The notes below the pieces were generated by a model. It had not been told where the DNA came from, ran no database searches, and worked only from the letters and a program-made list of their open reading frames with translations. A DNA stretch of 64,000 bases from Lycorma delicatula (Eukaryota > Arthropoda > Insecta > Hemiptera > Fulgoridae): contig NC_134458.1 of NCBI RefSeq assembly GCF_047948215.1, forward strand, positions 133,737,571-133,801,570. Reading direction: 5' to 3'. A program made the position numbers and the translations under genes. Shown in pieces: positions 23,310 through 37,000 of the stretch. Every line of letters starts with the position of its first letter. The stretch's first letter is position 1.

Positions 23310-24985
23310 TGTTCCTCATTTTATAATAAATATTTTTCAATGAAATAAAATTTTATTTTATCACCGTAGTTATCTGATGCAAATTCCAATGGATATAATC
23401 TAAATTTTACATGGATATTTGTTATAAGTTAAATTATTTATTTTATTTGTTTTAAATTTTAAAAGAATGCAAAACATGTAAATATTAATTTCAATTATTC
23501 TCACGTCCGGTAAACTACATTTTATTTTTAAGCGATTAATAATTAATGGCTAAATTTCTTTGTTTGGTAACATGAACTTGGAATATATTAGGATTTTTCT
23601 TTTAATGTTGGAATTTTTCTTTTAATGGTTTTCTTTTAAAAAGATGGAATATCTTCCCTTTTTAAGAAAAGAAGGCATTTGAAATGCGGGCTTGGATCTA
23701 ATGGAGAAAATTAAGTAGATAAATTGAAAAATGAAAAGTAATGAGGAGAGTAAACGAGAATAAAAGTTTAATAAAAACAATAATTCAGAATAGAAAAACT
23801 AGCTAATTTATGTTCTAAGAGGAAACGGCTTCTTAAACAAATATTTTAAAAAATTGCTTTTTAATTTATTTATTATTTTTTAACAATCCTATTCGCTATA
23901 AAAGCTTAATAAAATAAATTTATTTTATTATTTATTTATTCTTTGGTTGATGAATTACTCAGAAGCTCTGAACCTTGCACATGGAATATGAAATTTTGTA
24001 GCAATTACGTTCAATTACTTCCATTCTTTGACCCATACGATAAAATAAAGTACACATTTAAAATAAATAAAAAATATTTACTTAGTAAATAATATAAACA
24101 TGTTTGTAAATGATATTTTCAGAATTATTATGCAGTTCCATAGTCAAATACTTAACAGATATCAGTACCTAATCCTCGCAATTATAAACAACATGTTACG
24201 TAAATTAGAAAAATAAAATTAAAAATGTACCTCTCTCTTGATAACAAAAGAAATCACATGCTTGCAAGCAGTGATTATTTTATAAGTGTGAGATGTAAAA
24301 ATGATCTCAAATTCGATAAGAATGAAGACAAATTCTGTACTTTAACAAATATTAATTAAATATTTTATTAGCATCTTTTGTTGAGGTTTTATAGCTCGAA
24401 TATTGTATACATAAAAAAAGCGTAGAAACCATGTTTTCCCAAGTTTTTTCTTTAAAAATAAACAACGCTTTTCTTGTTGTTAAATGAATTCTTTATAAAC
24501 TAAAAAAAAAACTTTAATCTAATGGATTGATTCTTATACATCTTGTTTTCAAAATAAATTATAAAAGCTCATAGTCAGGTGTCTTTTTTCATTAGTAGAC
24601 TATAGTGATACAAAATGCATTATGTTAAATAACATCAGAAAATTTTAATTTACTACTGTTATTAAATGGGGGCAAACAACAGCGCGTACCTATATATACT
24701 ACATGTTGTATTGGTACAACCAATACCGAATATACTCGTATATATTAATTACCTTGAGGCAAAATTACGCTGTAATTACATCTGTCTATCAGTTCATAAT
24801 ATATGTTTAATTAAACAGAATATTTACGAATATTTAATAGAAAATTAATTCGAATTACAAATACTCAATTTTGATACAATGGATTAAATATTTCAGACGA
24901 AGGATCATCTAATTTGATGATGTTAAAAAGAAATATATCAATAATTACAACTTAGTGTTGTGGAGTCGGGGCATCAATCGTAAAA
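23310..24985. other. AT-rich DNA, no gene recognised
   Basis: Nothing supported. The frame at 24666-24848 has no motif. Confidence 0.5.
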
Positions 24986-24991
24986 CAAAAT

Positions 24992-26194
24992 TGTTTGTTT
25001 GTTTGTCTGCCTGTCTGCCTGTCTGCCTGTCTGCCTGTCTGCCTGTCTGCCTGTCTGCCTGTCTGCCTGTCTGCCTGTCTGCCTGTCTGCCTGTCTGCCT
25101 GTCTGCCTGTCTGCCTGTCTGCCTGTCTGCCTGTCTGCCTGTCTGCCTGTCTGCCTGTCTGCCTGTCTGCCTGTCTGCCTGTCTGCCTGTCTGCCTGTCT
25201 GCCTGTCTGCCTGTCTGCCTGTCTGCCTGTCTGCCTGTCTGCCTGTCTGCCTGTCTGCCTGTCTGCCTGTCTGCCTGTCTGCCTGTCTGCCTGTCTGCCT
25301 GTCTGCCTGTCTGCCTGTCTGCCTGTCTGCCTGTCTGCCTGTCTGCCTGTCTGCCTGTCTGCCTGTCTGCCTGTCTGTTTGTCTGCCTGTCTGCCTGTCT
25401 GCCTGTCTGCCTGTCTGCCTGTCTGCCTGTCTGCCTGCCTGTTTGTTTGTTTGTTTGTTTGTTTGTTTGTTTGTTTGTCTGTTTGTCTGTTTGTCTGTTT
25501 GTCTGTTTGTCTGTTTGTCTGTTTGTCTGTTTGTCTGTTTGTCTGTTTGTCTGTTTGTCTGTTTGTCTGTTTGTCTGTTTGTTTGTTTGTTTGTTTGTTT
25601 GTTTGTTTGTTTGTTTGTCTGTTTGTCTGTTTGTCTGTTTGTCTGTTTGTCTGTTTGTCTGTTTGTCTGTTTGTCTGTTTGTCTGTTTGTCTGTTTGTCT
25701 GTTTGTCTGTTTGTTTGTTTGTTTGTTTGTTTGTCTGTTTGTCTGTTTGTCTGTTTGTTTGTTTGTTTGTTTGTTTGTTTGTTTGTTTGTTTGTTTGTTT
25801 GTTTGTTTGTTTGTTTGTTTGTTTGTTTGTTTGTTTGTTTGTTTGTTTGTTTGTTTGTTTGTTTGTTTGTTTGTTTGTTTGTTTGTTTGTTTGTTTGTTT
25901 GTTTGTTTGTTTGTTTGTTTGTTTGTTTGTTTGTTTGTTTGTTTGTTTGTTTGTTTGTTTGTTTGTTTGTTTGTTTGTTTGTTTGTTTGTTTGTTTGTTT
26001 GTTTGTTTGTTTGTTTGTTTGTTTGTTTGTTTGTTTGTTTGTTTGTTTGTTTGTTTGTTTGTTTGTTTGTTTGTTTGTTTGTTTGTTTGTTTGTTTGTTT
26101 GTTTGTTTGTTTGTTTGTTTGTTTGTTTGTTTGTTTGTTTGTTTGTTTGTTTGTTTGTTTGTTTGTTTGTTTGTTTGTTTGTTTGTTTGTTTGT
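24992..26194 (+). repeat. Giant layered tetranucleotide array (GTTT/GTCT/GCCT)n
   Basis: About 1.2 kb of phase-locked 4 bp units. A short GTTT lead-in is followed by roughly 25010-25436 of an 8 bp unit (GCCTGTCT), then alternating blocks of GTTT and of the 8 bp unit GTCTGTTT (about 25437-25752). A pure GTTT tract of roughly 110 units runs to 26194. The unit variants differ only by C/T changes. The array lacks stop codons in several frames, so 403-431-codon frames of KQTN or CLFV/CLPV repeats appear on both strands; these are artefacts. Confidence 0.97.
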
Positions 26195-26199
26195 AAATA

Positions 26200-27980
26200 T
26201 AAATAAATGCTTTTTTTGTAGTAGATAATTTTCATTCGCCAACCCATGAGTGGATAGATTATTAGATACGTCTTACACTGTACGCCCAGCCTGATACATT
26301 ATTTTTGTGATCTGTTCAAAACATTTTATAACTTATCGAAATCTAAATTTAAAAAAATTTCTGACTAGTAATTGATAACTTATCATTGAAATAAAAATAA
26401 AATTAAACGTGAAACAGTGTTCTATGTTTTTCTAAAGTATCCTCGAAGTAATACGTAATGGAAAGTTACTGCTGAAAAAGAAAGTTTTACTTTTTATCAT
26501 TAAAAAAAATTTAAACCTGTATTAAAATCATTATATTAATAAAGAGTGTGTGCGTGTATGCGTACATAAATACATATACACCCGCACGCGCACGAGCAGA
26601 GTTACAGATTTTAGTCTTGATTAAAACAATAAGATTGAAAACTTCTAAATAAAAACTTTAATTAATTTTTAAAAAAAGCTACGATACGAAGAAGCTCTTA
26701 AAACTTTTAAAGAGAACCAATATTTTTGCTACAATAAGTAATAAAACCCATTTCATACACTGAAAAATAAATAAAACAAACTCTATAGAGAAACATTGTA
26801 AATATAGGGAGTAGAACTGAAATAAAAGTAAACTCCTTTTCTTTAAAAGTTTTGCCCTTGACAGATCCGCAAGGGTTGGTTGTTGATAGGTCTATTAGAT
26901 TCGAAGTTGAGAAAAAAAGATAAGGGGGAATATTACGTACTAAATTATGACAAACGAGTTTTCTACGCTGCCTTAAAAAAAAAAACTTTGTTTGACTTCA
27001 AAAACAAAGCGTTGTAGAATGTATAAAACCGTTCAAACTTAAAAACTTATTGTTAAAGCCATTGTATATTTAACATTCCAAACCTGCTCAGTTACAACAA
27101 ACAAAAAAATTGGTTATTTTAATAAATGGATTAAATCTCCTATCGTGTAAAATATTTTTTAATAGAAAAAAACTTAATCTTTTATTTAATAAAACTTATC
27201 TCGGCAGTTCAATCAGTAGAACAACAGAAAAAAGTATTGAAGTCCCAGATTCAACTCCCATCTTTTACTTATAATCATTTTTATTTAGTCACCGTACGAG
27301 TATCTACACAAACCTAAACAAGAATCTTAACTAGGAATTATCCATTTTATATATCTCAAACAACATTTCCGGTTTTTATTCATTAAAAAATTATTTAGAA
27401 AATGTAATTCGTTGCATGGCCTACTCTTATCGTTGTACAAAAGAGTTGTGATTCTATATAAACATTTTACTATTATTAATTTAAATGAATTTCTCTATAT
27501 TATTAATATTAATTTTTCCGAGTGCGTATCAATATAGATATCATTATCAATTAATATATATGAATATAGCGCGTAAAATAAGCAATTAATAATAGATTAA
27601 GAAAAAAAAGTGCTTAAATTATCTTAAATTACAGTAAAAAATCATTTCTACTAATTATGATTATTAATATTTGGAAGAAAATACGAAAACAAAAGTTTCG
27701 TAGTAGAGATAAGGACCAAATTTCGACTTCACTCTCAGTTCTATTACCTTTTTTAAAGTGAGAGTACATATTTTTCGTTTTCTAATACGTTATTCATTAC
27801 TACGATTAAAGAAAACGTTCATTGCCACTTAAATTTTAAGAATTTTATATTTCCCTAATCATTTAATTAGTTTGGATAAATTTTTCCGTGTGATAAATTG
27901 TTGAAAGCTCTACCAGTTTGATTATCATAAATATATTTCCTAAATTTATTATGCAGCTTTTCTAAGAAAAATTCTGTTTC
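26200..27980. other. AT-rich DNA, possible tRNA-like relic near 27195-27262
   Basis: No gene was recognised. At 27195-27262 a tRNA-like arrangement (cggcagttcaatcagtagaac, then agattcaactccc) may be the head of an old SINE, but it is too diverged to be sure. Confidence 0.35.
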
Positions 27981-27984
27981 ATAT

Positions 27985-28480
27985 TTACTTTCCCGTCTAG
28001 ATAGCGCTATAGCAGAGCTCAATACTTTCTAAGGGAAAGTATTGCAATTGGTCCAATTTGGGCATATGGGATAATCGCCAGATCTTAAAGTTTTGACACC
28101 TAAGGAACCCAAAAAATCGGATGGAAATTTTTCGAATGTTAATGTCTGTATGTATGTGTATTCGATGTTGGCCTCTAAATCAACTTATATCTCCAGAACT
28201 ACTGGACCGATTTTACAAAACCTGGTCAGGTTACTTCTATATATATGGCATTGATGCCATTAAATTTTCAACTTAAAGGTCAAGGGAGTGAGGCTATATA
28301 GCAAGGTCATCCTCAATATCTCGAGATTTTACCTAATTAAGATCATATTTTTCTTAGGCACATTTGTTAACGATTAAAAAATAAAAATATTTGCAAAACA
28401 ATTTTTTTAAATCTCACCTCCACCCCAAAACATTCTGTTGCAGTCGTCTGCTATGTTGTGACGTCACGGGTGAGCGGTAG
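27985..28480 (+). repeat. Family B dispersed repeat copy 1
   Basis: The copy starts at tactttcccgtctagatagc and includes atatctccagaactactgga then tatggcattgatgccattaa. Similar phrases in the same order appear at 53.66-53.80 kb. It has no coding capacity. Confidence 0.5.
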
Positions 28481-28524
28481 ATTAAAAAATGAATAATATT
28501 TAAAGTGTAAAGAAGTAACTCTGT

Positions 28525-28610
28525 CTGGCTGGGTCTCGAACTCGATCGTCCGGTTGACTCACTATTTGGTGCGTTAAGCCTCGCAACTACACCAGCTGCC
28601 GAACGTACAA
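28525..28610 (-). mobile_element. tRNA-like SINE head
   Basis: The minus strand has ggcagctggtgtagttgcgagg (A-box side) and gagttcgagaccc (B-box) about 45 bases apart, followed by a non-tRNA body. This fits a SINE head rather than a tRNA gene, because the acceptor stem does not pair. No target-site duplication was found. Confidence 0.45.
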
Positions 28611-29489
28611 GCGAAATTTGTTCTATGCAAGTTGTTAAATTACATTAGTTTAGTTAGTGTTGGCCGTCGCCGCTAGAACCACCACATCCATGAGAACTAC
28701 TACTAGCAAATACCATTATTCTGCAAACGCTCCTGTATTAATTTTCGTTGAAATATTTTTTAAAAAAACAAATATCTATCTGATGGATGATATAAAATAT
28801 TATCAACTTGTAGAAATCGAATTAATTATTTTATAACGAAGTTCTTGAAACTTTCTCTATTCTATGACCCGCCTTCCTCGTTGATAATTCATATCATTCT
28901 TCGCTATGAAATAAATAGATTTTCCAATCTAATCTTACTTCTTAGAAATTTCATAGTTATTTAGGATCGTGATTCTAAATGTCATCCAAAAAGACTATTT
29001 TGGTAGTTTAGTCTCTGAATTGTCACATGAAGAATTCGTAATTTGGCCCAAAATATGTGAAATACCATTCGTCCAAAGCTACCCGATTTTTAAAGTTTAA
29101 TGCTGATTTTATTGGTTTAGAAAATAAAACGGGCTAATTTAAAAACTTATTTGATCACGTTATTTTTAAACTTTTTATGACCGACATCCTCTAACAAGTG
29201 AAATTTCCATATCAAATATTCCAGCTGCTTCGATTGTTTTTATCATTACTGTCTTTAATGATTATTTTGGTTTACTCTTTTTCTACGCTTTTCTAAGCAT
29301 TCTGCACAGAATTCGGTTTTCTAATTTGCGTAACTTTTTTTCTAAGTTTAAGTAACCCCCAGTTGCTTCACAGGTCAATGGATCGTTGCTCCTCATTGTC
29401 AATCCATAAGTTTTTCTTGGTTACAACACTTTGAGACCGGACCTGATTTAATATTAATACAGTCCCAAGGTGGACTTAAGGGGAATTAA

Positions 29490-29765
29490 TCACCGTTGCA
29501 CTTCTTCCACCATCTTCGTACGGTTAATTTTGACCAACACCGTGGACACTGCATGCCACGCCCGTTCAATTCTCTGTATATACCCCATGGTCTGAGGAGT
29601 GCACATAGATATGCCTTAAAACACCCGTGATCGGTAAGAAACTAGGTCAACTCGTACTCCAGTTCCCTGTGTTTGCCGTCCAACCACCTCTGGAAATCCG
29701 AGATCAGTCTACAGGTTTATCTGCCCTTCACCGACTGATCCCATCATTCCATAAGTTTGCCGTAG
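29490..29765 (-). pseudogene. R1-type LINE ORF2 C-terminal fragment
   Basis: The minus strand reads DFQRWLDGKHRELEYELT, a stop, then FLTDHGCFKAYLCALL. This corresponds to the conserved W-x-x-R-x-x-G-x-x-x-Y-x-x-x-Q-x-L-(T/S)-G-H-G-x-F block of R1-clade ORF2. A final frame ends near 29490 with WHAVSTVLVKINRTKMVEEV. The CCHC finger between the two blocks is lost or scrambled. Several stops show that it is dead. It is a different, older element from the one at 20-21.8 kb. Confidence 0.6.
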
Positions 29766-29769
29766 TTTA

Positions 29770-32455
29770 GGTACAGCAAAAAATGTATTATTCCAGAATA
29801 ATTTCAAATATGTCGCACATCCAATCTTCTTTTCTTGCAATCTGTGGGTAAACTTATACCTTAACTTCTGTTAATAATTTTTTTCGTAAATCAATAATTA
29901 ATGATAATCTCAGGTTGAAAAGACTTAATTTAGATGTCGTTTAATGATGATATTTACTAGTCCTCATCTCAGGGACCAAATTTTATCGTCCTATAGTTGT
30001 GCTAGAATAATATTTAATTACTATTCTTTTTCATTTTTCTTTAATCAGTACGTGCATAGCTCAAGTAATCCAGTGCTACATCGATTTTTTTAAACTGTTC
30101 CACCAGTATCATTTATTAACTTACTTTTAATTTTATTTTTAATGTGTTCGCTCAATTTTTATAACGTATTAACTAATTAACACTCACAAAAAAATTCAGT
30201 TATAAAACTGAAACTTATTTACAGTTTACAGCTTTTAATGAAATTATTTCGTGTAATCAAACTTGGAAAACTCATCATGTAATATGGACAACCCATGAGA
30301 TATATAAACTAACACAATTTACTAAGTCTGCTACTGTACAGTTCTATCCCCATACCCTTTCATCCCACTCCAAGCTTTATATAAATAGGTCACAAACTGA
30401 CTTTTCTCCAACACAGTTATATCAACATCTAACCAACGGTGTTCCTCTTCCATTTTCCTCCATTCCTCCGCTCCTTACAGTATTTTCTCTTACAAACTCA
30501 TCATTCTACTAACTCATTCTCCATTTACTGCTATAAAATAATTCTTGTCTTTCGTAATAATTTGTCTGCTGTTTCCTCATTCATTCAAATAAAATAAAAA
30601 AAAATAAAAAAACACTATTTCACTGGTATATATAATCATAATAAATTAATTCTGCTTCATGATGCTCTCTAATCAGTCTAACATCGGAAATAAAAAATAA
30701 GTGGCCATTAATTTAATTTACTACTGTTGAAATCTTATAATTCAGTTTTATCTTATCTTTAGGAAAGATATTCTGATGTAAAAGTCCCCCCTAAGGTCAG
30801 AAGAATTTAAAATAAAAATTACCTTAAAAGTAAAAATAATTAAATTAATAAAAAAAAATCTTGGTATCTACTTTAATAGACATACAGTCTGAAATCTGTA
30901 AAATGTAAAGGATAATTCACACAACAGAACTTTAATATATATACAATCTGAAATCTATAAAATGTAAAACATAATTCGCACAATATAAATACGAATATAA
31001 TCAGTTTGAACCAAATACAAAATTTACTATTTAAAACAAAATTGGTAAATATTTATTAAGAAGGTTTTCAAAGTTTAATTTCTCAAAAACGGTTTCGTTC
31101 AATTTTGGTATAATAGTAATTTTTTTATTTTAGAAGCAAATTTTTGCAAATAAGATTTTGATTAAAAAAAAATCATTAATTTTGTTTCTTTTTCTGCCGA
31201 AATGCGTCTATAATACAGCTATGCTAATTGTAATAAATTTAGGATGTTTAAACTTGCAAATCTTACTAATCAAAGCCTACTTACCACTTCATCAATCAAA
31301 TCATTGTTATGATATCAAAACAGAAACTGTCCTGTAGTGTGGTCGTTAGCATAAATCATTTTGAAATTTATCTCAAACGGAGAAGGTTAAGCCAAATAAA
31401 TTTTTTATCAGAGTTCAAGTATATTTTAGAATAGATTTTTATCTCTATAGTTGACAAAACCAAAGAAAAAATGTGTAGAAAATAACTCTTCGACTGAGAT
31501 CATCTGTCATCCCTGGACAACGAATAAAATATTTGTAAAATTGTTCAGGTTTATCAACTTTTACAAACAGTAACAATTTGTAAACAGCAAAATTAAACAT
31601 TCAGGACAAGAGGACGAAATTATCATATTTAAATTGAAATATGATTTTACTGTTAAGCAGAATAACGCAACTAATATAATAGGAATGTTTTCAACACATA
31701 GAGGTCTGTTGAGGTAAATTTTTTTTTCTCTAGCAGAAATCTAACTGTTTTTAATTCAGTTAGTTACTTACACACACCACACAGTACTGCAAATGAGTGA
31801 TGACACTCCTTTGGGAAAGTTAACATAAATTTTTAGTTTCTGCCAAAAAAAGCAATTTTTTTGCTGCGTATATCTGAATTTTACAGCACAAAATTATTTA
31901 TCAGCACAGATATTGCTCCCAACCCGGTTTATATGAAAATATTCTGATTCTCTAAGGGGTTGTGAACAGGTTGGATGATCACTGCTTAGCTGGATCAACA
32001 TCATTTGGGTTCAGTTGTATCGTGCTGTGGTATTTCAAAAGATAGATAACCCTTTATCAACCTATTTCTTTGTCGTTAATCCCGTCATGTAGATTGAGTC
32101 TTTCAGTACGAATCAGGTCCTTGGTGATGCGTGGTAATGCGTGCTTAGTGCAATCTGGGGAATAGCCGACTCTACTTGTATACTTTTTCAGAAATACTGT
32201 TTCCAGTCCGGTGACTACACAAGCAGCCTCAGACTGACAAGGCTACCAAGTAAATCAAAGCCTCTAAACCCTACCAAAATATAAAAATAAATCTGACATT
32301 TTTAGGAATTGAATACAAATTCGCGAAATAGTTGTATGTGAAATGTAAGCTTTATGACAAATAAAAAAGAATAACAATGGTAGAAGAATAAACAATAAAA
32401 ATGATATATTTATTCGCTATTGATTGAAACCTCACCAATCTCACTACTATATAAA
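29770..32455. other. AT-rich DNA with one 59 bp tandem pair
   Basis: No gene was recognised. The only structure supported is the duplicate at 30885-31002. Confidence 0.5.
30885..31002 (+). repeat. 59 bp tandem duplication
   Basis: cagtctgaaatctgtaaaat at 30885 is repeated as caatctgaaatctataaaat at 30944. In both copies a gtaaa-gataattc-cacaa type continuation follows. Confidence 0.8.
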
Positions 32456-32458
32456 CCA

Positions 32459-33143
32459 TAAAAAAATCTGATATGGATACCAATTGACTTCCTTGTACGC
32501 CTATTAAATAACATATACATATTTTTCTTTATGATAAGTACATAAAATTTTATTTCATTAATAAATTCTGATATTTTTATTATTATTATTCATCGTAAAA
32601 CTTTTTTTACAATCAGAGGTCAATAATTATTAATAAATCAATCTATTTAAATTTTAAAAAAAAAAGTTAAAAAAAGGAGATGATGTCTGATTCAAATCGA
32701 TGTGCCTTCCCTTGTAAAATCCAAATATTTTATTAACTAAAATTTTATTTGGTTATAACTCTGGAATCGATGAAAATAAGTGCAACTTATGTATAAATTT
32801 GAAAAGCTCTCAATGAGGGCTGATTACTGCAGTTAAGAAAAAGTCAAAACTCCAAATGTTTCGGGATTTTGGGCTTTGTTGGACACTTTTGGTTCAGTCG
32901 ATTGCAATCAAAATGGGAGGTGTACAACTAGATGTTACAACAGTCCTAAACGCAAACTTTTAACATCCTACAACTAATCGTTTTAGATTTATGCCAGATA
33001 CGTACATACGTAGGTACAGACGTCACGCCGAAACTACTCAAAATGGAGAGAGAGATGGTCAAAGTGGATATTTCCGTTGAAATCTGAAAACCGAAATTTT
33101 TCGCGATCATAATACTTCCTTTACTTAGTACAAGGATGTAAAA
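32459..33143 (+). repeat. Family A dispersed repeat, full copy 2
   Basis: It has the same order of blocks as copy 1, from aaaaaatctgatatggatacc and acttccttgtacgcctatta to cgcgatcataatacttcctt and the terminal tacaagg. The two copies face the same way about 9.8 kb apart and differ by scattered substitutions and small indels. Confidence 0.8.
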
Positions 33144-33144
33144 A

Positions 33145-33915
33145 ACGTTATAAGTAAATAGCCTATAAACTTCTTTTATTAAATTTTATGGCGTTTTATA
33201 TATCGAGAGATATCGTTTAAATCGATTGTCAATGTCAATGTCGACAGTTAGACTTAAATCAGACATTTATTAAGTGATCAAATATTATGTTATTAAATTA
33301 TTAAAACTTATGGAAATAGTAACATGTAAACACTCTCGGGACGAAAAATGATAAATTGTGAAATTTTCAGCGAAATCGGTTAAGCAGTGTTTGACTTATT
33401 ACGGCATGTACAAAACAAAGATTGTCTTTTATTTATATAGATTAGGCGTATCAAGAAAATACTGAAAATTAGACAGATTTATAAAATACCACGTGAAGAA
33501 GTTTTAAGCCAGATTTTAGTTTCGAGATAACTTAACAAAAAAGGAAAAAATCGTAAGACATACCAAAAAGATGAAGAACTGCACCAAACTAGATTTAAAA
33601 AACCGGTAATAAAAAATTAATTTGCACTGTAAAAAACTATTCAGCTATCTAAATCAACATTTTATTTCATCTCTTATTTAAAAAAAAAAAGCTGAAAATA
33701 AGATTATTTAAAGTAGGTAATATTTCAGTAGTGATAAACAGTACCTTTTTAATGATATTTCACGCTTAGGAATTCATTTTGTGGTTAATGGTTTACTGTC
33801 TCAGAAATGTGATCTTATTGTGAACACAAAATTAGAATCAGATATGCAAATTCTCTTGTTAGATAGTACTATATTATTTCACGAGAATACACGCAAATAC
33901 AAACAGGCATGTGAT
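33145..33915. other. AT-rich DNA, no gene recognised
   Basis: Nothing supported. Confidence 0.5.
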
Positions 33916-33917
33916 GT

Positions 33918-33931
33918 TGTGTGTGCGTGTG

Positions 33932-33985
<54 letters not shown>

Positions 33986-34000
33986 GGTGTGGGTGTGTGT
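33918..34000 (+). repeat. (GT)n microsatellite with GGGT variants
   Basis: A GT run of about 35 units with a few GC interruptions ends in four ggtg steps. The 96-codon frame running through it (33781-34071) is mostly CVCV repeat and is not a gene. Confidence 0.95.
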
Positions 34001-34079
34001 TTTGCTTAAATGTAAGCAGTGAAAAATATTTAAGCAGAAAGAATGTAATAGAAAGAAAAGTGAACAGATAAAATATACT

Positions 34080-37000
34080 TAAAAAAATTACAGAAATGAT
34101 TATTTGTTGGCATGAAATATCGACCTGTTCAGTAGAGAAGAGCTCCCCTAAGAGTTCTTGAGGGTTGGAAAGCCAATTCCCAACCCTTACGTAGAATTAA
34201 TTACAACCCCTTCTATGTGTCATCGTGATATTAATTTATTCTGTATTGTATAATTTTGATATTTCTTCTTTTTCAAATCGATAAAGCGATATATTTATTT
34301 TACATTTTTTTTATTAGTTAAATATGATTTTATAATTGTGATTTTGTGTAAATTTATTTTAATTTAATGTAAACACAATTACACAAAGTACAATAACTCG
34401 TACGTTTCATAAACGTAACAATTGGTCTGCCAAAATGTAAAAAGAGTAAAATAATCTTATGATTTCACTGTTTAAAATACCTTAAACAATTTAAAACACG
34501 TAATTATATTTGTTATCAACACGCATATTTCGGCTTCTTTTCCATCGCTAGGTCAGGGCACTGATGAATGCATATTAAACAATCATCTTGATATTATTAT
34601 TTGTTATGTATCTTCCTATTCTATTGGTAAGTAGAATTTTATAAACTGTCTTTTATTAGTTTAAAATATGAGGAAACAAAGAAAAAACTAAGCGTATAGC
34701 TTGACTTAGCTAGACTAAAAAAGAAGCTGGAGAATTTCAGTTCAAGGGAAAATGAATTGTAGATGGAAACAAGACCATTATCGACTTCTGAAATCAGTCG
34801 CTCTTATCTATTTCACACCCTACGCATGAAAACAGTAGTTTTATTTCATAAAATAGTAACTTCATTCATTTGCTTGTTCATCAAGTAAAACGTTTTTTTT
34901 TTTTTCTCTCAAAAGAGGTTATTCCGTAGATGGTACTACCGTTAGAAATTTAAAAATTTAGGTATTATATTTATTAGGAAAATGTTTCAAATTATATTTT
35001 TATTTTTCTAAAATTAATCCTACTGTTATGAAATTATAAAAAAATTTGCTTTTCTAATAGAGGGGTTCAGCAACTGTTCAAAATTGCAAAATATACCTAT
35101 GAAAATTCCAGAAAGATTTTAAACAAATTAAATTTTGTCCCGTTAATTTTTTTAGTAAAATATATCCAGAGAAAAAAAATCCAAAAGTAATAGCTGATTA
35201 TAATATTTTAACTTCAGATTTAGTTAAAATCTTATTTTGGATTAATATATATGTTCATTCTGTAAGTTTCGTTTAATTCACTTCAGCCATACTTGGAAGA
35301 AAGCTTACACTACTGATTAACTGACACTAATAAATGACATAATGGAATAATTTTATTCAACTTTGCATGGATTCAAACAAATCAGGAAAAAACTGTTATA
35401 AAAACTAGACAGACTTTAATTTTTATAAAAAAAATATGTTTAAATTTGATTCCAAGCTCTGTAACCGTTCCATTTATAGATAAACAAAGAAAACTTTAAA
35501 AATTTTACTAAATGATACTCTTTAATATTTTTACTCACAATTGGAAGTTGAAGTGGGAGTGATTAAAAAGTTATGATTGAGTCTTCTGACAAAAGAAGTT
35601 GTGTTGCTTTTGGCTAACACTTGGTAATGAAAAAAAAGAAGAAAATAATTCAAACTCTGAAATTTATTAGGAAGAACATAATATGTATATAATGTTTTTC
35701 CTTTTTTTATACTTCCATATCTCAGTAGCCATTTTAAACACCCTAATTTAACCAAAATTAAAGGCTCAATCCATCAGTGATTGATCACTGCCCTATTTTG
35801 TTGTCCGGTCGAATAATCAAGGATGCTTAATATAGTCTGTTCAAAAGGTACCCCAGCAGTAAGTTAAAACACCCAAGTTAGAAGATGCTTCTCAACTTCA
35901 TTGATCTCTATGTAAAATTATAAATGTACACGCCATTCTTCCAAATATTTGCTTTCTTGTCTTTAAGAAACTTTTGTGTGTTGGATTTACATATGAGAAG
36001 TAATTCAATACGTTGACTATGAACAACATACGTTTGTAGTGAATCAAGTATTTAAATCTGGTGAGCCATAGTTTTTCTCAAGAAAAATTCCAAGAGAGAT
36101 TTTTAGGAACTCCCATGTCCCTAAAGTATGACAATAGAAGATTGAACTCATATTTTTTATGTAATTTCAACACCATGGATACACCAAGAAGTGGTTGACT
36201 CTGTGTTTTTATATGGATATAAACTTTTAATAATTTCTAATAAATTTATTATCTAATAAGTTAATTTCTAATGAGTCCTATAGCTGTTTTTTTTCCTCAT
36301 ATTTAAAAGCCCTTAAGAATAATTCAGGATAGTAAACTAAATATCAGAGTATTGTATAACCAGTTCAGATATCTATGAATAAGGAATTAAATTATTTTCC
36401 TTAGGTATTCAATTGCTCTAGAATTACAGCTAATAGGTTACCTTAAGAGGATGCAGTATTGTAAATTTAAAAATCTAATTCAATAAAATGGAATTAAAGT
36501 ACTGAACATTTTATGAAATTTTTATCACAGAAAGTTTTTATTTTATCTAATTGTTAAAAAAATTTTGTTTATGGAGCACAGAAAATCCACTTCCCATTCT
36601 TAAAAATTCCAAAAACAGTGTTTGGATAGCAGTTCCCGTGATAAGAAATTATAGATTACATATTCTTGAAAATTTCATTAAAAGTTCATCATTATTGCTC
36701 AGAAATTCTATATTTGTTCTCAGAAAAAAGCAGAATGGTAAAATGGCTATTTTCAACAAACTGGCACTATTGTATATACTGCTTGAAATTCAATGCCTCT
36801 TCACAAAGATTGCTTCAGTAATCACATAATTTCAAAAAGACTTCATCCGTGGTCACCTGATCCAATACTCCTGATATTTTCTTCTGGGGAGCAATGTGAA
36901 GACCTATATATAATGAGTAACCAGCTATCATCAAAAACATTAAAATAATTTACTCAAACGTCTTCAAAATTATTTCTAAACATTTTACTAGCAAAGAGAT

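Noticed and set aside
24952..26247. Long open frames of 403-431 codons on both strands
   Set aside because: They encode only KQTN/KQAGRQ or CLFV/CLPV repeats created by the tetranucleotide array, which lacks stop codons in several frames.
33781..34071. 96-codon frame
   Set aside because: The middle is a (GT)n-encoded CV repeat, and the flanks have no motif.
36838..36920. WSPD...FFWG-like wording suggesting another mariner transposase C-terminus
   Set aside because: The match needs a frameshift, and no other transposase motif was found upstream in order.
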